This document shows positions 29,543 through 42,200 of a stretch of DNA of 64,000 nt, piece after piece. The notes beneath the pieces are model-generated. The model had not been told where the DNA came from. It ran no database searches and saw only the letters and a program-made list of their open reading frames with translations. The number at the start of each line of letters is the position of its first letter. Position 1 is the first letter of the stretch. Source of the stretch: Sphagnum compactum (taxonomy: Eukaryota > Bryophyta > Sphagnopsida > Sphagnales); assembly GCA_965153455.1 (NCBI GenBank), contig OZ234498.1, positions 19,840,001 through 19,904,000 on the forward strand. The letters are read 5' to 3'. Position numbers and translations under genes: made by a program.

Positions 29543-29762
29543 GTGAGCTTGATAGGGCAAGCTGGCCAACACACCCAGCATAATGGGCAAGGGGTCACAC
29601 CATTTCATAACATTAGGGCCTCTGGTGGCAGATTCAAAGATTTTTCTTCAAAAATTCATGTTCAACACACTTTGTGGTCAATAGTACCAGTGTGCAATCT
29701 TCGTGGGAAGATTATGTCATGTGGCATTGTCAAGAAAATGACATTCTCTGCCACCCAAGACC
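29543..29762. mobile_element. MITE-like unit with TTA target duplication, copy 2
   Basis: The element proper spans 29616-29762. Its left end GGGCCTCTGGTGGCAGA and right end (reverse complement GGTCTTGGGTGGCAGA) form terminal inverted repeats, and TTA flanks both sides (29613-29615 and 29763-29765). A TTA target site and a GGGCC-type end are typical of Tourist-like MITEs of the PIF/Harbinger superfamily. Homology to copy 1 extends about 75 bp to the left (from 29543). Confidence 0.65.
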
Positions 29763-30080
29763 TTAATGTTTGAAGGAAGCAATAGATTGCAAGGTAATGC
29801 AAGCATTGAGTCATTTTAGAAAAGAAGATGATTTCTGTTGAAGCATTACTTTGGCAAGAAAAAGCAATCTTTTTGTGCTGCCAACTGAGACACTGGAAAA
29901 AGGTGCTAAACATAATCAGACCCAGGATTGAGATTCTCTGACAATTGGTGTGTCTCAAAACTACCAAGTGTTGTGACTACATTGCATCTAATGCCACAAC
30001 TTATAGCACATCTTTTTCTACCTTTTCTCCTCTGTTCAGCTCATCAAAACGTCTGATTGATGTCCACAAAAATGTGACCG

Positions 30081-30105
30081 AACCTAAACCCTAAAACCCT
30101 AAACA
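30081..30105. repeat. short telomere-like run
   Basis: aacctaaaccctaaaaccct and following bases contain three imperfect CCCTAAA units, downstream of the callose synthase gene. Confidence 0.5.
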
Positions 30106-30283
30106 TGAATTGAATTAAGTGTAACAGATGAAAGAGGTTGTGAAAGAGAAAGAATGGACAAGAGGAAACACTCCATCATTTGAGTGACCAGATCAGACCA
30201 ATCCCCAGTTTGGTGGCACTAATGACCTACCAAAAAATTCTTGGGGAGTGAGCATGTAAATAAAGAGATTTTGGTTTCATGAG

Positions 30284-33200
30284 CTACATATTTTTGTTAG
30301 GACGATTACCAGCCAAAATAAGGGATATTTCAAGACCTCGGCTGAAGGCTTGATTGAACACAAGCCGTGTCTGGAAGGTAGAAACAAAAGGGAACCATGA
30401 CAGAAAGGCAACAGGAATGAAAATGAGCATACCCATACATGCGTCATATATACGGGCAACCTCGCGCACAGATTTCCATATTATTGTTTTTTCCAACCAG
30501 GGTCTGAATGCTATTGCAATCTGCAACAGACCCACTGCAGCTTCAAGACCTTGCATAACCAAAGTGGAACTCAAGCCAAAGTCAAGTCACTTACTCAGCA
30601 ACCCTTTTGCAAGATAAGGAACAGACAGGAATTCTTAAGCTTGCAAAATCACAAGGAAGTACAATCAGAAGAGGTCCATCATTGAGGGAGGCTTACATTG
30701 AGAAGGCCCCAACCTGTGGGGATGAATGCCAGTGCCATAGAGAACACATCCCCAATTGTAAGCGGTGTTTTCTTAACCGTGACAACAAGGCTAGCAATTA
30801 TAGCTGTGAACAGCAATGCTTGAAATGTCCGTACAGTGAGCTGAAAGTTGGCTGATATACTCTCGCTGAATGAGAAAATCTGATGTTCATCAGGGACAGG
30901 CAACATAATTCAAAAGACAAAATTAAATCATTGCTCTTCGATCAGCTCAGGTTTTTTTTTTTTTTTAAAACACAACCACTAAGCTTTCTGTTTATCCAAA
31001 AAACTTTGTTACCAACTGCTGTGTAGGTTGCATGAAGATGCAACTACATACCTTGAAGATAATCACAAGCCCTATCAACACCAACCATGAGTAGAGATAA
31101 ACCTGCATGATTCAACCTTCAACATCAGGATAAATTTTCAAGATTCTTTGGGGCTCTGAGAATCACCATCCTTGAGAACCAAGAGCTCACTGATCTCTTC
31201 ACCTTGATTATGAGAACTAACTAGATAGGTTAATCTGCAGTACATTCCCAGAATTCATATATTCTCTGTTCTTTAATAGAAAAGAAAAATCCCAGGTATG
31301 GCAAATTTATGGCTTGAATCAACAAACATTGAACGGCAAATCTGTGGCTGGAACAAGGTTCAGAGTCCTCACTGAAAAAGCTGTACTATGCTGTGTCACA
31401 TTAAGAGCATAAACTACCCCATATTGGAAGAGGAAGAATCGCAAACTCAATATAAACTCCCAAAACCGGCCTCTTGTGGAACGAATGTGTGTCTGCACAT
31501 ACAAAATAGACCCATGTACATTGTAAATCTCATGAAGAACCTCACAGTGCAAAACCCTCTGTAGGAGCTAAGAGCAGTAATCACAAGAGCACCTATTTTC
31601 CACAATTTACCTGTTAAATACTGTATGACAAACATCACAAGCTTGATAAGAAAAGAAAAAAGTGAACTCATGTGGATTACAACATCAACAAGGTCAGAAT
31701 TTTTTTTCCCTAGACATCTTCTGTTCAGCGGAATAACTCCTGCAAACTCTTGAAACCAGGGGAATAACTCTAAGACAATTTAGGAGAACGAGAGCTGTAC
31801 TTGCTCATCAAACCACCATGCTTCCCAGCTATAATCGATTTTCACTCCCACTCCTCCTTTGTAGAATAACCAGCTGGTCCAGTCATCAAAGTCCTCCACG
31901 GTTCTGCACCCAAGGGTTGCAAAATCAACTTCAATGAGGAGAAAACTGTATTTCCAAGAATGCTGACAAAAAGTCAGGCCACAAATGATTCAAGGAGCTT
32001 TGGCTGTTAAAGCTGCACTTACTTCTGCCATTCAAAACCAGATGGGTTGAAAATGTAAGGTGCAAATAGCCAAGACAGCGCCAGAAACCAACTGCTGAAG
32101 GTGAGCAAGATATAGGTGACAGCTGTCCGGTCTTCCGCCCCATATGCCAAGTATACTATCAACAAAATAATGATTTCCAGCCTGCACAGTGACCATTTTG
32201 GCAAATCCAATGAAATGAAACTTGTGGAAGAGCTGACAGACAAAAGATCCAACAGTGGCTGTTTTCAGAAGGCAATTACAACATCCTGCTTTTAGTCTCA
32301 TAAGAGAACCACAATCATTTGCCTAAGAAAAAGTGTTATTCCACACATTCCATTCCTGGTCAGGCACATGAAAAAGGTAGGATCTGAAATAGGCTGGCTC
32401 TCCAACTTTCCTTTCACAGATCATTGGGTTAAAGGACTCTAAAATAGACGATCCACAAAATCGACGAAAAGACAAGGAGACTATTGGGACAAAGCAGGGA
32501 ATATATAAATGGACAGCATTGCATCAGAAGCCATCAGAGAGAATAAATCTTACGCCTTGGTGAAGTGACTTCGAGAGTATTGGCGATAGTTCTCAGCAAA
32601 CTTGATATGTCTAACAACAAATCCTCTACCTGTAGACCGGTACTGCACAAGCCAACACTTAATCCTAACTCAGCCTTGCACTACCCAATGCTGGATAACA
32701 CTGAACATACAAAAACTCAATGCAATTGTCTGTGGCATATACAAATTCTCACCTATTTGCAACAGGTCACAGTAACACCACACTCAGCATTCAGCTAAAT
32801 TTGACGATTCCAAATGAAGGAGCATCCTGAGAAGGAAGACAGAAGTTACCTTTGCACCCCCATGAAGAACAGTTCGACCAAAATAATGCGTTCGTGTTCC
32901 CAGTGAAAAGGTGAAGAACACTGAAGCCAGTTGTAGTTGCATTGCACAAAAACTGATAACAGCCTGCACTCCACGATCCCTTAGCTTTTCAGAAACCCAA
33001 AAGAAAATAAATGTGAACAAGTCTTTGGTCTGCCACACTGGAACCTCTAAGCAGTACACATGAGACTCTGGACATCACTGTTTGTTGCAAAGCAGAAGGT
33101 TTGGAATGAGCAAGGAAAGATCACACACCCTCAGTATGCCTTCCTCAAGGATCAAGTTCACAATCATTGGTACAGCTGTAAATATTCCAATTTGAAATAA

Positions 33201-36200
33201 GAATTGAGTGTTCAGTGTTGCTTGCAAAGCAGTGCTTTCCAGTACATTGCCACTCGATCTCAAAGAGGCATCAACGCCTGAGAGTGCCTGTCCGCCATTA
33301 CACAATCAATTCATCACTTTGGTTTGTGAAAAACATTAGTTCAGAATGAAAAATCTGGCACTGAGCATATAGGATGCATGACACAGGGTTTGGACTTACC
33401 AAATACGCTTTGCCATAAAGGAATGCATAAAGGGTCAAAACTGTCATCTGCATGAAGGCAGAAAATATCTTAGCAGTCTCTTTGACATCTCACCTCCAAA
33501 GACAGCACAAGTAGAAATAATGACAAGGATTGAGAAAAAGTGGACTGAGCCCAGGGTGACAGAAGAATCTGTAGTATCCATCAGCAACATGTTCCTAAGA
33601 CCTACTCTTCCCAACCTTGAAGCTCTCTCTGACAAAGCATGAATGAGCCATTCTCAATGACTGAACTGTATTACACCACAACATCAAAACAAGACAGACA
33701 CCTGCAGAAAAGTTGGTTCTCTGCTTTCAATACATTACCAAATGCAACTATTTCACCCTGGAAGTAGTCTGAAGCTTGAAACATGATCAGCTAGATGTAA
33801 GGTTGGGTAGCTACAATCTGAATGTCTGCTGCTCTAAATGCAGATCAGCAAACCTTCCGAGTCCAATTTTCTGCTACTCACTCCAGGTTAAGAGTCTCTT
33901 TGCCAGATCATCTACAAAGGTATTAAGATAAGAGTTGGCAAGCGACAAATGTGATACCCCTGCAGAAAAGCAGAATAATCTCACCACCGGATGACAGGAG
34001 TTATGCTCCAATTACTTGGCGATATGGTCTCTTTCTTGCAGATTCCTGACTTCTACTACCTGGAGAGTTTAGGGGGAGAGGACAAGGAGGAAATTTACCA
34101 AACAAAGAGCTTCTGGGTCAGACAATATGGAAACTTACCATGGTGGTGACATAAAATCCCACTGATGTGAAGAAGAAAGAGAGCATTCGGAAGAAGTCAA
34201 ATAGCTGGCCCAGCCTATATACATCACGGCTCAGCAATTGTTCCCCATTTCCACTGGCCACCTTTGCCTCAAATAGAGCTATCTGATTCAAACCAACATC
34301 TCGTCCCTTTCCAACCTGTGGAGGAGCCCCCACAACACTTCTGAGTCTCATCCACAAAACCATAAACTAGTGCTCTTGTTCAATGCACTTAACTGAAGGA
34401 TTTTTATCTACAGATATTGACCATGTGTTGTGTATGTAGCAGTTCTGTTTACCTGGATATACTCATGATGGGTGATATTGCCCTGCCGTAAGGTAGAATT
34501 GAAACCTGCAGAGAGGAATAAAGATAATCACCTTCCACTGAAAGCTCTGAGGCCAGCTGACCACAAAGTACAGAATAAGAATCTTCCAGAACCAAAAAAA
34601 TTTGAAACTTAACTACAGATTCACTAATCCACACAGAATCACGAAGGCTTAAGGTGGAAAAGCGCTTGTTGCAACAAATAGGAGGGGAAGGAACTTCACA
34701 TGTCCAATGAGATGAAGCAATTGCAGACCTTAGGAAACTTGAAACCTGAAAGAGTATGTAAACATAACCTCCTAAGAATTGACAAGCATGAAGTAATAAT
34801 GACATATACCCGCAAAGATATCTTCACTGAGATTGATGACACGCGATGCTTTGCTGATGCCACCCCTAGTAATATGAAAGACTCTATCAAAAACATCAGG
34901 ATGCCCATAGTGCATCCGTACCCTGCACTCATGCAAGTTGTCAAAAATGGGAAATTGAGATCATAACACAGAAGATATGATGAACTGCTCAACTGCAAAT
35001 CTTCTTCCTTCTTTTCTGTGCACATATGCACCAGTGAATAAAGATTGCTGTTTCATCCGTTCAGTTTTAAGATGTACAAAACAAAGACACCTTGGTGCAA
35101 GAAAAAGTGAGGAAATGTTACTAACTTAAGAGGCCGAGCCAAAACCCTCTGCCCCAATGTTACAAAACTGCTCTCTTGCATGGACATAAACCAAGCCAGT
35201 GAAGACACACTGCACCCAAAAGAGTAGAAAGTAGTCAGGGATTTATACTGTTGGTTGCAGAACTAAAAAATAAATACCCGAATCAACATATTGCTCATGT
35301 GTGTAGTAAGTTCATAAACCAAAGCAAGGTTCCGAAATAGTTGTAAACATCTGTTACAAAGTTCACTATGAGTTTGAAGGATTCTCTCTAACCTCCCAGT
35401 GAAGACATGTTCACGAACTCCAAGAATAGTTGGACGACGCAGGCCATGATTGCAGGCAAACTCCTCTAGAAGGTTCCTTACTTTCAAAGCTTCCTCTAAG
35501 AAATGATCCTGTGAAGCAGTTCCCATGTCCAGAATTGTGGGAAACTTTTCTCCAAGCAAGCTGCATCAAATGAATAACTGCAGCAACATAACCTGGGCAA
35601 ACACATTCACTGAAATCTCAGGACATGCCAGAAGTTGTAAGAAAGCCCCTCCACTGACCTGGTTCATGTCAATAGTTTGGATAGCATCTCCACGTGTAAA
35701 AATGATAGCATGGTTTTGATTCTCTGGCTTCCCTTCTCCTAATATGACCTTTCCTGGCAACTTTATTGAGTAAATAATCTGCAAAGAAGGCACAATACAC
35801 CATAGAAGGATCAAGTCAGCGTTAATTCTTTGGATCCTGAACCTAGGTCAATAGAAATGGCACCCAGTCGATTGTGTTGTCAAGTACAGAAAGTCATTTG
35901 ATGTCACACTACTAAATAGTACATACCCTTGCATGTTTGGAGAAGACCAACAAAGACAAGCCAGTGCAAGCATTAAAGGTGCATTGTGCCAGCAGCTTAC
36001 TTCATCCTTCCCACTTGGGCCAGCCTTAACAAGCTTTGAATAGTATGATGTTGTAGTCTTTCTGTCCTTTGTGGTCTCCACTATATCAATGTATGCAACC
36101 CTTAAAGATGAATTCCTGTCCCCCAAAAGTCATAAGCCATTATGCAGTTATGTACTTACTGCTCTCAGCAATGTGGATCTTTGAAACATGTGAGACTTTC

Positions 36201-39200
36201 TACCACACAACCTAACCCTGCAAACAGATGACGTTCTAGACAAGCAAGACCCCCATGGAAAAAAGGAGCTTCATGGGGAATTTCAGTATGATAATTCAGA
36301 GCACTCACTGTTGCATGAGATACAAGATATCAGCAGCTTGAGCTTTTCCCCTTTTCTTCTGTTCACCATATATCTGGCAAGTAACAACATATACAAATTT
36401 CAGCTGAGCTTGGGCCAGAGCACTACGATCTGCCCCATGTGTTTGGACCATTGACAGAGGTAAACCCTGCTCAACATCTGCAGAAACAAAGCCAGAAAGA
36501 TACTGTTAGCATCCAGCTCACCAAAAACAACTTACAGATATTTGCATGAAGTCTTGGATATTCCCAAATGGTGCTGACTCAATTCATGACAACAAGTATG
36601 AGTAGATTTTGTCACTCAACCAAGAGGTCACCAACAACAACTGAGATCCTACATACAGAAGTAGCATCTGCCTGAAGGAAACACCTTCAACTTAGTTAGA
36701 ACCTCGATCTGGACCCTGGCTATATAATGTGCTTCAGGCACACCTGTATTGGAGGCCCCTTCTTGTTGTCCTTGCAATATGAGGGCTGTTTTGTAGTACA
36801 TCATTCCACGAACTGGAAAAACAATAACACACCCAATAAATCAACCAGGAAAGAGAAAGAGAAATAAAAGTGCAATGAGCAGTTTCAAGCATATTTGAGA
36901 ATCATGTTAAAAATCTGATGAATACCTGTTCGGGCTAGAGTCTGGCCACGGTATGAGGCCCATAGGCGCAAGTCCATGACAGTTTCCTCATGCTTCTCTG
37001 ATTTCTTTTGATCCACTGTTCGACGTAGTGTATTTTCAATAAGCTGAATCCTCTCTAAGAAGTTCTGCCACTCATCTACACAAATCCACACAGTTAGTCA
37101 GAAACAGAATCTCAAGAAAGTCCTGGGAAGCAAGTAACCACTGCTGGGAGTTAAGAGACTACCAGGGTAAATTTTTTGAAGGTAGAACAAAATTGTGATG
37201 CCATCCTCATTTTCCTTGGATAGGTCATCCAAGGAGTACATCACATCTTCCTCGTAATATGGTGTCAAAACACTGCACAGCACAACACAACAGACTCCAT
37301 TATTTATAAAGCAATAATTTGAGCAAACATGCTTGTTTGTGTGACAACTTAGGAAGCCAATGGACTAAGATTTGCAACAGCAACAAAATAAAGCAAAAGC
37401 AGAACTCTACAGTCGTGAAGATTGGACTAAAATAGTTAACTTGATGCATACTGTGATATCTGTAAAAGTCTGTGCTCCTCCCTCTTACCAGAATGAATGC
37501 ATTTTGCGAGTTGGTGGAGTTTCAGGCATATGCATGAACAAAGAGTTGGTGAAAAACTGCAAACGCCGTCGTGCTTCAAGGTTGTGAGGAATACTTTCTG
37601 TATCCAAAGTCTTTGTTTTCCCTTCAGCATCTTTGATTTTCTGGACCGCTAGAAGATTATTTAGCCTTTCTGCTGCCTCTTGCTGCATAGTCAGCGACAA
37701 AAGAGCGGATCATGGTTTGCATATAGCTGACCGCCCAGAATAAATGTTACAAGGAAAACTTTTTCTCTCAAATTTATAAGAAACTTCAACATAATTGAGA
37801 ATGCTTACTCCAAATTTATTGGGCCAGTGGAGGTCAGACAAAAGGCTCATTGGATGCTGAAAGACGGGTCGTTGTACCATATCCTCCCTGCAGCAATGAT
37901 ATTACACATAAGACTTGGAAAATGGTTGTGCTGAGGATAAACTTACAAATGCATCCCTATGCACTCCAGAACACAGGCATATCTACATGATAGCAGATAA
38001 AACTCCATGACAACACTTGAACATAACTGTTGTGTCAGTTCAAAAAAAGCCAAATCTTGCACAGCAAGAGTGGAATGTACTCATAACCTTATGAGTGTCA
38101 CTCAAAGTATCAGACCATCACATTCACCATGAAAAGCAGTGATCAGCTGCCATCACTCCCCACTGACTTCCTCACCTCCTGACAGTGGGTGTAGATAAGT
38201 ATATGATAATCTAAATTATTCAAAGGCAAAATATAACACAGAAATCTGCGTCCTGAGTTTCTGTCACCTTTCTGGAAGCATACCTCCATTCAGATGAGAT
38301 AAAGCTTAATCACTAAGGAACCATACAGATGTGATTAGTTAGGAGTACAAAATCCACCTCAGATCATTGGGGATGAAGTCATCCCTCACCACCTCGAACA
38401 AAAGTCCAAGTGCTGCCTCTGCCTTTGTTCGTCGATCTGGAGTCTCTTCATGTCCCTGCAGAAGTTTCTTCCAAACCCTTGCTTAGAAACCCTGCTCAGG
38501 CCCACCATGAGAGATGTTGCAATTCAAAAGGCAAATTGATGAAGTTGCTCAGCCCACACTGACTCAGGACACATATTAATAGATCTACAGCTACGGCAGT
38601 CTTAAGGAGAACAATATCACATAAAAACTTCTCTCTCTGTGATTGGAAGATACCAGCTGCTCAGTCAGTTCTCTTGTTTTCTCCAAGACATCTCGCAGCT
38701 TGCTAAGACGGAACTGAGATACAAAGTTCTCATCAACCAGATCCTTCTTCACACATTGGAATACTCTTTCCACCCTGTTCCACATGACCAGGAAGCATTG
38801 CATCTTTGGCCAAGTCAACATTCAGAAAAAAGACCACAACCAGATAAAGAGGAAACATGAAAAAGCATTTGTATAATAACATTTATGAATTCCAGTTGCA
38901 GCAGCATTACAAACACAGAAAGGCTATGTACACACCAGTGCTGCCCATTGTGATTCAGCAAAGATAACAAAGTTGCTTCTAATCCCTGAAATGCCTCCTG
39001 AACAGCAAAGCCCATATATTCATCACGCCTGATTTCGTCCCATAGCTCAGTTTGTAATCCAATCTTATGCCCTGCTGCAAGCTCGACCGCGATTTGTACC
39101 TGAATTTGGCATCATGAAACCCAAATAGTAGTCAATTTGCCAAAAATGTTGACACAAATCACAAAACACACCAAACGGCACCTTAGCAGAAAATATTAGA

Positions 39201-42200
39201 TGATTGCATCTCATATAAATGTGGATGGCCAAGAACTTTTAGTGTTTCATGAGTCTTGAGATATGAAAAAAAGGGAGGTTGTACCACAATGCAAATCTCC
39301 AAACACACAAATTTCAATGTACAAACAGGATGCCAATGAAAATGTTAAAACCAACCTTATTTGCAAGCAAGAACAATGGCCACTGGATCAATAGGTTAGG
39401 ACCCTCATTTGTGTAGCTAATCCTGTTGTCAGGCATGATCAGCAAATCTCTCTCTCTGCAGAAAATCCAGGAGGACAAGTGCAAGTTTCAAAACACAGAA
39501 GAAAAATAGCAGGAATTTTCTGCTTCTCGCAGCCATGATTGAACTCCAACTGAGACAGAAAAGTCAAGCCAACATTATAATGCTAAAGAGAGGGCACAAT
39601 AACTGGAACTCAGGAGTAAAATCTTCAAGGAAGCTCTGGGTGTGTGTTGTAGCTATGAGAACAAGGTAGAAGTTCACACATGTACTGAGCACAAAAATCT
39701 GTACCTATTATTAATGAGGTCTTCCTCACGAAGGCTCTTAATTACTTTATTCCAGATGGGTGCAAATTTGATTGCATCCACTTTTTCCTTGATTGCCTGC
39801 AGGAATCAATGAGATAAATTTCAATTGTACACGGTATAAAACATGAATTAACAGAATAGACCTGATATCCCATCCAGCAAGAAAGTAAAGAATCTTGGAT
39901 TGTGACCAATATATGGGACATTTTTAGACATTGGAGATGCAGCATGTTATGTACCTTACTGCCAACTGGTGCATCTCCATCTGCCGGAGACATCTGACTG
40001 GACCTGAACTTCCAACAACACTAGTTAGCTTCACATCCTTGCAGTATGCAATCACAGGTAATGTCAAGCTGCTTGCAAGGAGTCAAGAAGCAGACATTTG
40101 ACTGCCAAGCCGTGGAGGTTGCATGTGTCGAACAAATACTTCAGGAAAAGATGCAAATCTCTTCCTCAGCATTGCCAAAGTCCGGATCTGCATACAAAAG
40201 GAACATCAAAATGTCTTCTATCAGGGCTCTACATACAGAAAACACAGTGAAATTGCTGCTTCACATGTCTTCACATGTGAGGCTGGATCCCTTCCTTACA
40301 TTCTGAACCTCAAAGTAAATGCTTTTCTCAGAACATGAGTTCATTGGCCATATACCACACAATATCTTATCCATTTACCATACACAGTTCTCCTGAAATT
40401 ATTGACAAAAATATGGTCAGAAACATAAAAAGTCTTACAGAAGCAAGAATTTAATTATGGTTGTATGACTTGCCTCTCCCAGCTTATCCCTTGCCCCCTC
40501 CAAACCTCCTACGAGAGCAGAGATCACAGTGTACCACACTTGGATATCCACAAAGTATATCTGCAAGATGTCGCAGATCAGTTGGGGAATGTAACATCTT
40601 GACCATCTGGTATAATAGTATCCCAAAAAAGAATTACCATGCATTCAACAGCTACTTCAAAAACCACTGTGAAAAGTAGCTATAAGGGTCAACTGTAAAG
40701 TGAAGACAGGCAGAGAGTCTGCAGTGTTTCACCAGTACAACTGCAGCCCAAAGGGCTACCAGTGTGAGGGCATTGTGATTGCCTGCCACATCAACAGTGT
40801 GGAAATTCAGTGTTAAGTACCCAGATTGCAGCCAAAATCTACCCCTATCCAGTAAGAGATGCCATCCTACTTGATACGGAAATCTCACTATAAATTCACA
40901 GTTGCAAAACTGATACATCAAGGGGCAAGGACTACATACTTGAAGAAATGTCATCATGCCATCTATAACGTATATCCTTGATGTTGATAACAATCCTTGT
41001 CAGTGAAACCATAGGCATGATCTGCAACCAAAGTCAAGCTTAACAACTGCAATTGACACACAGGCAACCATTATTTATGTCCATTTCAATGCTTCTGAAA
41101 TGAGACCCCAATGTTAATCCGAACATGCTGACATATTGATATGTATCACAAGGCTAATGTTTCTTGCTTTGGTATCAAGGACCAGACATAACACAAGGCA
41201 CCCAGCTTTCTTGCTGTTTAAAGATCTCATCAGATGAGTGCCTATGTTCTGCTGTTTCAGAAACACTGTGGTCTTCATTCTATCATGCAGTTTGAACAGA
41301 TGTTGCAATGTAAGAAAACCAGGGCTTACCTGGAAATGGAAGCTGAATGCAAACTTGCAAGCCAGGAGAAAAATCCAGAAAAGGAGGTACCTGTAATAAA
41401 TTCAGAAAGAACCAAAAGACCCCCTCCAATCATGATACCGAAAGGCACTACTGATCATAAATGGAATCCACTGTCATGCATATACAGGGAGCAGATTTCA
41501 CTAAGATCAAGGGAGTTTTATGCAATGTGGACATGGAACCAGCAGGATTATAAACGGAAGCTAATAGGAATGCTATTGGGTCCACAGTTGGTGGGTACAG
41601 GCAAGAAATAGTGGTACAAGTATAAGAGAACTACGTTGGCAACCATAATGCACTGGAAGCTGAACATCATTTTTCTGCCATTGTGTACTAGAAAACCAGG
41701 GGACAGTGCAGATGCAATAGAAAGTAAGGACAAGAAGTGCAATATGGTCCACTTAAGGAGGCCAACTCCACTCTACTGGCCAGCTTTTAAAAATTTCAGT
41801 ATCAATTACTCCTTGGTCTTTTAGCTTCATGAACTGTCAACTAAACATGTCAGGTTCAGTTCACTAAGATCCTCTGCATCACTAGAACTCCTAGAGTGAG
41901 AACATAATATAGCACCTCTCCCAGTGCATAAATATTAGATGTAGTAATGAAGGTAGCTGCTGCCAAAAACTGTACAAAGCTTCAAACAGCTCACCAAATA
42001 TAATCACGCATCCTCTCATACAATCCACGCCCGACATAATACCGTTCCTAGCATGTGAACATGAAAATACATCAACAGTTAAGAGCATATATAAGTAGTC
42101 AAGACAGAAACTCATTTGCATCTGATTGACAGCTCAAAAACATGCAAAATTTCAAGCATGTGAAATGATGCACCAGCAAGTACATTGGCATTAGATTCAC

